Source: Candidatus Brocadiaceae bacterium (GTDB taxonomy: Bacteria; Planctomycetota; Brocadiia; SM23-32). Taken from it: a stretch of 7,176 nucleotides of DNA. The stretch lies in contig JAUWZH010000127.1 of the NCBI GenBank assembly GCA_030615435.1, positions 1 through 7,176 of the forward strand, given 5' to 3'. A program made the translations under genes and the position numbers. The notes under the pieces are model-generated. The model searched no databases and had not been told where the DNA came from. It saw nothing but the letters and a program-made list of their open reading frames with translations. Position 1 is the stretch's first letter. Each line of letters begins with the position of its first letter. Shown piece after piece: positions 4,903-7,176 of the stretch.

Positions 4903-7176
4903 ATGAGACCAGCAGGCGTGCTCGAAGAACTGGATGAAGCCGCATGGCCGAAGGTCTACAGCGGCCAGCATCTGAAGGAGATCCGGTTTCCCCTCGGCGG
5001 CATCGGGACCGGGACGATTTCCCTGGGCGGGCGGGGGCAGCTGCGGGACTGGGAGATTTTCAACCATCCCGACAAGGGAAATGACCTGCCGTTTTGCTTC
5101 CCCCTCATCCGCAGCGAGACTGCCGACGGAGCGGTGCAGGCGCGGGTGCTGGAAGGGCGCATCCAGCCCCCGTTCGAGTCGGGCCACGGCCTTCCCATCG
5201 GACGCCTGTCCGGCGTTCCGCGCCTGCACTTCTGCACGTTCACCGGCGCGTATCCGTTCGCCTACGTGGCCTTTGAGGAGGAGACCCTGCCCGTGGAGGT
5301 GACGCTGGAGGCGTTCAACCCCCTCGTGCCGGCGGACCCCGACGCTTCCGGCATCCCTGCCGCGATCCTGCGCTATCACCTGTTCAATCCGAAACGCGAG
5401 CCGGTGGAGGTATCCCTCGCTTTCAGCCTGCCCAATCCCATCGGGCCGGCCGAGGGCAAGAGCAACGAGGAGCGCAAGGACGGCGCGCTGCACGGCGTCC
5501 TGATGAGCAACCCGTCGCTTCCAAAGGAGGACTCCGCTTTCGGCACACTTGCCCTCGCAGTGATCGAGGGCAGGACGTGCGTTTCGCCCGCCTGGCCGAA
5601 GCCCTCCCCACTCAGCATCAACGCACAGGCGTTCTGGCACGACTTCAAGGCCGACGGCCGCCTGGACTATGGCCCCGAGGGGGATGCCGGCAAGGTCGCA
5701 GTCTGCTCCTCTGTCACGCTCAAGCCCGGCGCTGCGGGACAGGTCACGTTTCTCATCACCTGGCACTTCCCCAACCGCACGCCTGCGGTCTGCGGCTGGG
5801 TGGCCCCGGAGGGGAGGGAGGAGGCGGCCCTGGGGAATTACTACGCTACGCAGTTCGACGATGCCTGGAGCGTCGCAGAGCACCTGTGCAGGGAGCTTCC
5901 CCGCCTGGAGGAGGACTCGCGCAAGTTCGTGCGCGCAGTGCTCGAAAGCAGCCTGCCGCCGGCGGTCGTCGAGGCGGCCTTGAACAACGTCTCGACACTG
6001 CGCACGACCACCTGCTTCCGCAGCGCGGGCGGTGCGTTCTACGGGTTCGAGGGGTCCAGCGACAGGGTGGGGTGCTGCTACGGGAACTGCACGCACGTCT
6101 GGAACTACGAGCAGACAACGGCCTTCCTGTTCCCTTCGCTGGCGCGCTCGATGCGGGAAACGGAGTTCCTGGTCAGCACGGACGATGACGGAATGATGAG
6201 TTTCCGGACGCTGCTGCCGGCGGGGGAAGGCCGCGGGGGCCTCGTGGCCGCCGACGGCCAGATGGGGTGCGTTATGAAGCTCTGCCGCGACTGGAGGCTG
6301 TGCGGGGACACAAAGTGGCTGCGCCGACTCTGGCCGGGGGCGCGGAGGGCGCTGGAGTTCTGCTGGAGCGAGCGGGGATGGGACGCCGACCGGGACGGCG
6401 TGATGGAGGGCGCCCAGCATACCACCTACGACGGGGAGTTCTACGGCCCGAACCCGCTGTGCCAGGTCTGGTACCTCGGCGCGCTGCGGGCCGCCGAGGA
6501 GATGGCGCGGGCGCTCGGTGAGGACGAATTCGCCGACCAGGTGCGCGCGCTGTTCGAGCGCGGGAGCCGCTGGACCGACGAGAACCTTTTCAACGGCGAC
6601 TATTATGAGCAGCAGATCCAACCGATGAAGGCCGAGGAAGTAGACGAGCGGCTGCGGTTGGAGGGGGACAGCGTCAATCCCGAGCATCCCACCAGTCAGT
6701 TGGGGGAGGGGTGCCTGGTGGACCAGCTCGTGGGGCAGTACTTCGCGCACGTTGCCGGGCTCGGCTACCTTCTGGAGGCTCCCAACGTGAAGAAGACGGC
6801 CCTGAGCGTCTTCCGCAGCAATCGGGTCTCGATGGCCGAGCACGAATGCCTGAGCCGCACTTACGCGCTCAACGACGAAACGGGCCTGGTCATCTGCTCC
6901 TGGCCGCGCTGCCAGCAGCCCGCTTCGGTGCACTGGTTCTTCACGGAATTCTGGACAGGCCTCGAGTATGCGGCGGCGATCCTGATGCTGTACGAGGGGC
7001 TGATCGAGGAGGGTCTCACCTGCATCGCCGACGTCCGCGAGCGCTATGACGGCCTGAAGCGCAACCCCTGGAACGAGGCGGAAGCCGGCCACCACTACGC
7101 CCGGGCGATGGCGGCGTGGGCGGCGGTGCTGGCGCTGAGCGGGTACCGGTACAACGCGCTGACAGGAGAGATGCAG
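4903..7176 (+). CDS. GH116-type (GBA2-like) glycoside hydrolase, 3' end beyond window
   Basis: My translation from the ATG at 4903 is open for 758 codons to the right edge, so the gene is partial at its 3' end. It reads as a GBA2/DUF608-type enzyme. Residues about 25-345 form the N-terminal beta-rich domain, starting with the characteristic FPLGGIGTGTISL...GQLRDWEIFN (29-54). The rest is the alpha/alpha-barrel catalytic domain, with CTHVWNYEQ (396-404), GVMEGAQHTTYDGEFYGPN (about 499-515), EFWTGLEYAA and RNPWNEAEAGHHYARAMAAW (about 720-739). Candidate catalytic residues are Glu383 (FEGSSD) as nucleophile and Asp510 (TTYDG) as acid/base; their 127-residue spacing equals that of Glu335 and Asp462 recalled for Sulfolobus SSO1353. 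Characterised members cleave beta-glucosides, beta-xylosides or glucosylceramide. No signal peptide is seen, so it probably acts in the cytoplasm. GAGG lies five bases, and AGGAG eight bases, before the ATG. It is divergent from the UROD-led operon. The family is secure, the substrate is not. Confidence 0.9.
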   Translation, partial: MRPAGVLEELDEAAWPKVYSGQHLKEIRFPLGGIGTGTISLGGRGQLRDWEIFNHPDKGNDLPFCFPLIRSETADGAVQARVLEGRIQPPFESGHGLPIGRLSGVPRLHFCTFTGAYPFAYVAFEEETLPVEVTLEAFNPLVPADPDASGIPAAILRYHLFNPKREPVEVSLAFSLPNPIGPAEGKSNEERKDGALHGVLMSNPSLPKEDSAFGTLALAVIEGRTCVSPAWPKPSPLSINAQAFWHDFKADGRLDYGPEGDAGKVAVCSSVTLKPGAAGQVTFLITWHFPNRTPAVCGWVAPEGREEAALGNYYATQFDDAWSVAEHLCRELPRLEEDSRKFVRAVLESSLPPAVVEAALNNVSTLRTTTCFRSAGGAFYGFEGSSDRVGCCYGNCTHVWNYEQTTAFLFPSLARSMRETEFLVSTDDDGMMSFRTLLPAGEGRGGLVAADGQMGCVMKLCRDWRLCGDTKWLRRLWPGARRALEFCWSERGWDADRDGVMEGAQHTTYDGEFYGPNPLCQVWYLGALRAAEEMARALGEDEFADQVRALFERGSRWTDENLFNGDYYEQQIQPMKAEEVDERLRLEGDSVNPEHPTSQLGEGCLVDQLVGQYFAHVAGLGYLLEAPNVKKTALSVFRSNRVSMAEHECLSRTYALNDETGLVICSWPRCQQPASVHWFFTEFWTGLEYAAAILMLYEGLIEEGLTCIADVRERYDGLKRNPWNEAEAGHHYARAMAAWAAVLALSGYRYNALTGEMQ

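Noticed and set aside
4783..7095. Minus-strand reading frame of 770 codons
   Set aside because: It lies in exact codon register opposite a clearly recognisable GH116-type gene, its translation is Arg/Pro/Ala/Val-rich with no family motif, and its end runs through the divergent promoter region.

Overview
This window is chromosomal bacterial DNA with high GC content, dense coding and no mobile element, RNA gene or CRISPR array that I can see. It is a carbohydrate-catabolism locus. The gene mix is a GH116-type glycosidase, a GH88/GH105-type hydrolase, a uroporphyrinogen-decarboxylase-like protein of the non-heme kind, a Nif3-type fragment and a Kv-beta-like aldo/keto reductase. That mix resembles the sugar-degrading loci of Armatimonadota, Planctomycetota/Verrucomicrobiota-type or related environmental lineages. 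This taxonomic guess is inference and has low confidence.

Layout. Positions 4903 to 1 carry a leftward (minus-strand) gene series: a UROD-like protein (4723-3551), a 78-residue internally deleted Nif3-like protein (3544-3308), a 701-residue tandem GH88/GH105-like protein (3285-1180) and an aldo/keto reductase (1035-106). The first three are tightly packed, with gaps of 6 and 22 bp and a Shine-Dalgarno overlapping the preceding stop codon, so they look like one operon. The reductase follows after 144 bp that hold a dyad-symmetric site and a possible second promoter. From 4903 rightward a plus-strand GH116-type glycosidase runs open off the right edge. Between the two arms, 4724-4902 is a divergent promoter region with a perfect TTGACA box facing left and a weaker promoter facing right.

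Function. None of the proteins whose N-terminus is visible has an obvious signal peptide, so the pathway seems to act in the cytoplasm on imported oligosaccharides or glycosides. GH105-type enzymes remove unsaturated uronic acid from lyase products, GH116 enzymes cleave beta-glucosides or beta-xylosides, and the reductase could act on a sugar carbonyl. No transporter, lyase or regulator lies in the window, so the substrate cannot be fixed.

Most notable points: (1) the Nif3-like gene appears to have lost its middle in frame yet keeps its start, ribosome binding site and C-terminal metal-binding motif; (2) the GH105-like protein is two fused barrels, the second with altered active-site motifs; (3) the UROD-like protein lacks the His-x-Cys motif of methyltransferase relatives; (4) the GH116 gene has no stop in the window and is hidden beneath a very long spurious antisense reading frame.
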